In this document: positions 63,916 to 64,000 of the stretch, piece after piece
Layout: each line of letters starts with the position of its first letter
How positions within the stretch are numbered: position 1 is the stretch's first letter
Origin: Haliclystus octoradiatus
Taxonomy: Eukaryota; Cnidaria; Staurozoa; Stauromedusae; Haliclystidae
Assembly: GCA_916610825.1 (NCBI GenBank)
Contig: OU744452.1
Span: 14,798,110-14,862,109, forward strand
Length of the DNA: 64,000 bases
Direction: 5' to 3'
Notes under the pieces: generated by a model
Seen by the model: only the letters and a program-made list of their open reading frames with translations
Told to the model about the DNA's origin: nothing
Database searches by the model: none
Made by a program: the position numbers and the translations under genes

Positions 63916-64000
63916 CTACATCAAAAGATAATGCCTACGCAAAGCAGATTGAGACTCAAGTCTCCAACAATTATTTGAATTTTTAATTATTGAAAATGAG

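Overview
The window looks like nuclear DNA from a marine invertebrate, probably a deuterostome such as a tunicate; that lineage is a guess. It is AT-rich, has short GT..AG introns, and carries PIF/Harbinger, hAT, Ty3/Gypsy, R2-like non-LTR and Penelope-type repeat remains together with animal gene families. There are no bacterial operons, ribosome binding sites or CRISPR arrays. Exon models were read by eye from splice consensus, frame continuity and family resemblance. No alignment or database search was run.

Layout: (1) 1-10326 is a block of nested dead mobile elements: a Harbinger transposase on the minus strand, a 5'-truncated R2-like retroelement, zinc-finger gene debris, two MITEs and a Ty3/Gypsy element with 147-bp LTRs. 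(2) 10327-19408 is mostly non-coding. It holds a pair of ~0.7-kb inverted arms about 4.3 kb apart, a SINE, a hAT-like MITE and a possible two-exon small gene. (3) 19837-21042 is an intact intronless galactose 3-O-sulfotransferase-like gene (minus). (4) 21490-28500 has a longer R2-like remnant (minus) and a Harbinger element that keeps its MADF-like accessory ORF. (5) 26431-36743 repeats block 1 at about 99.7% identity by eye. It is followed 25 bp later by a second sulfotransferase gene (37196-38401) that differs from the first at two residues.

(6) 40305-50949 is a minus-strand gene for an AMN1/FBXL-type leucine-rich-repeat protein with at least nine exons. One of its introns (42359-43781) holds the most striking item in the window: four palindromes, each made of two head-to-head minimal type I hammerhead ribozyme motifs. 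The third palindrome is a perfect 165-bp inverted repeat. (7) 51626-62680 is a complete 11-exon K+-dependent Na+/Ca2+ exchanger (SLC24/NCKX) gene on the plus strand, divergent from the LRR gene. Its introns carry MITEs, a tRNA-derived SINE and a decayed thymosin-beta retrocopy. (8) The right edge holds a possible first exon of a minus-strand type II membrane protein.

The host genes do not form an obvious pathway. The region is best read as a sulfotransferase duplication within transposon-rich DNA beside two conserved housekeeping-type genes.
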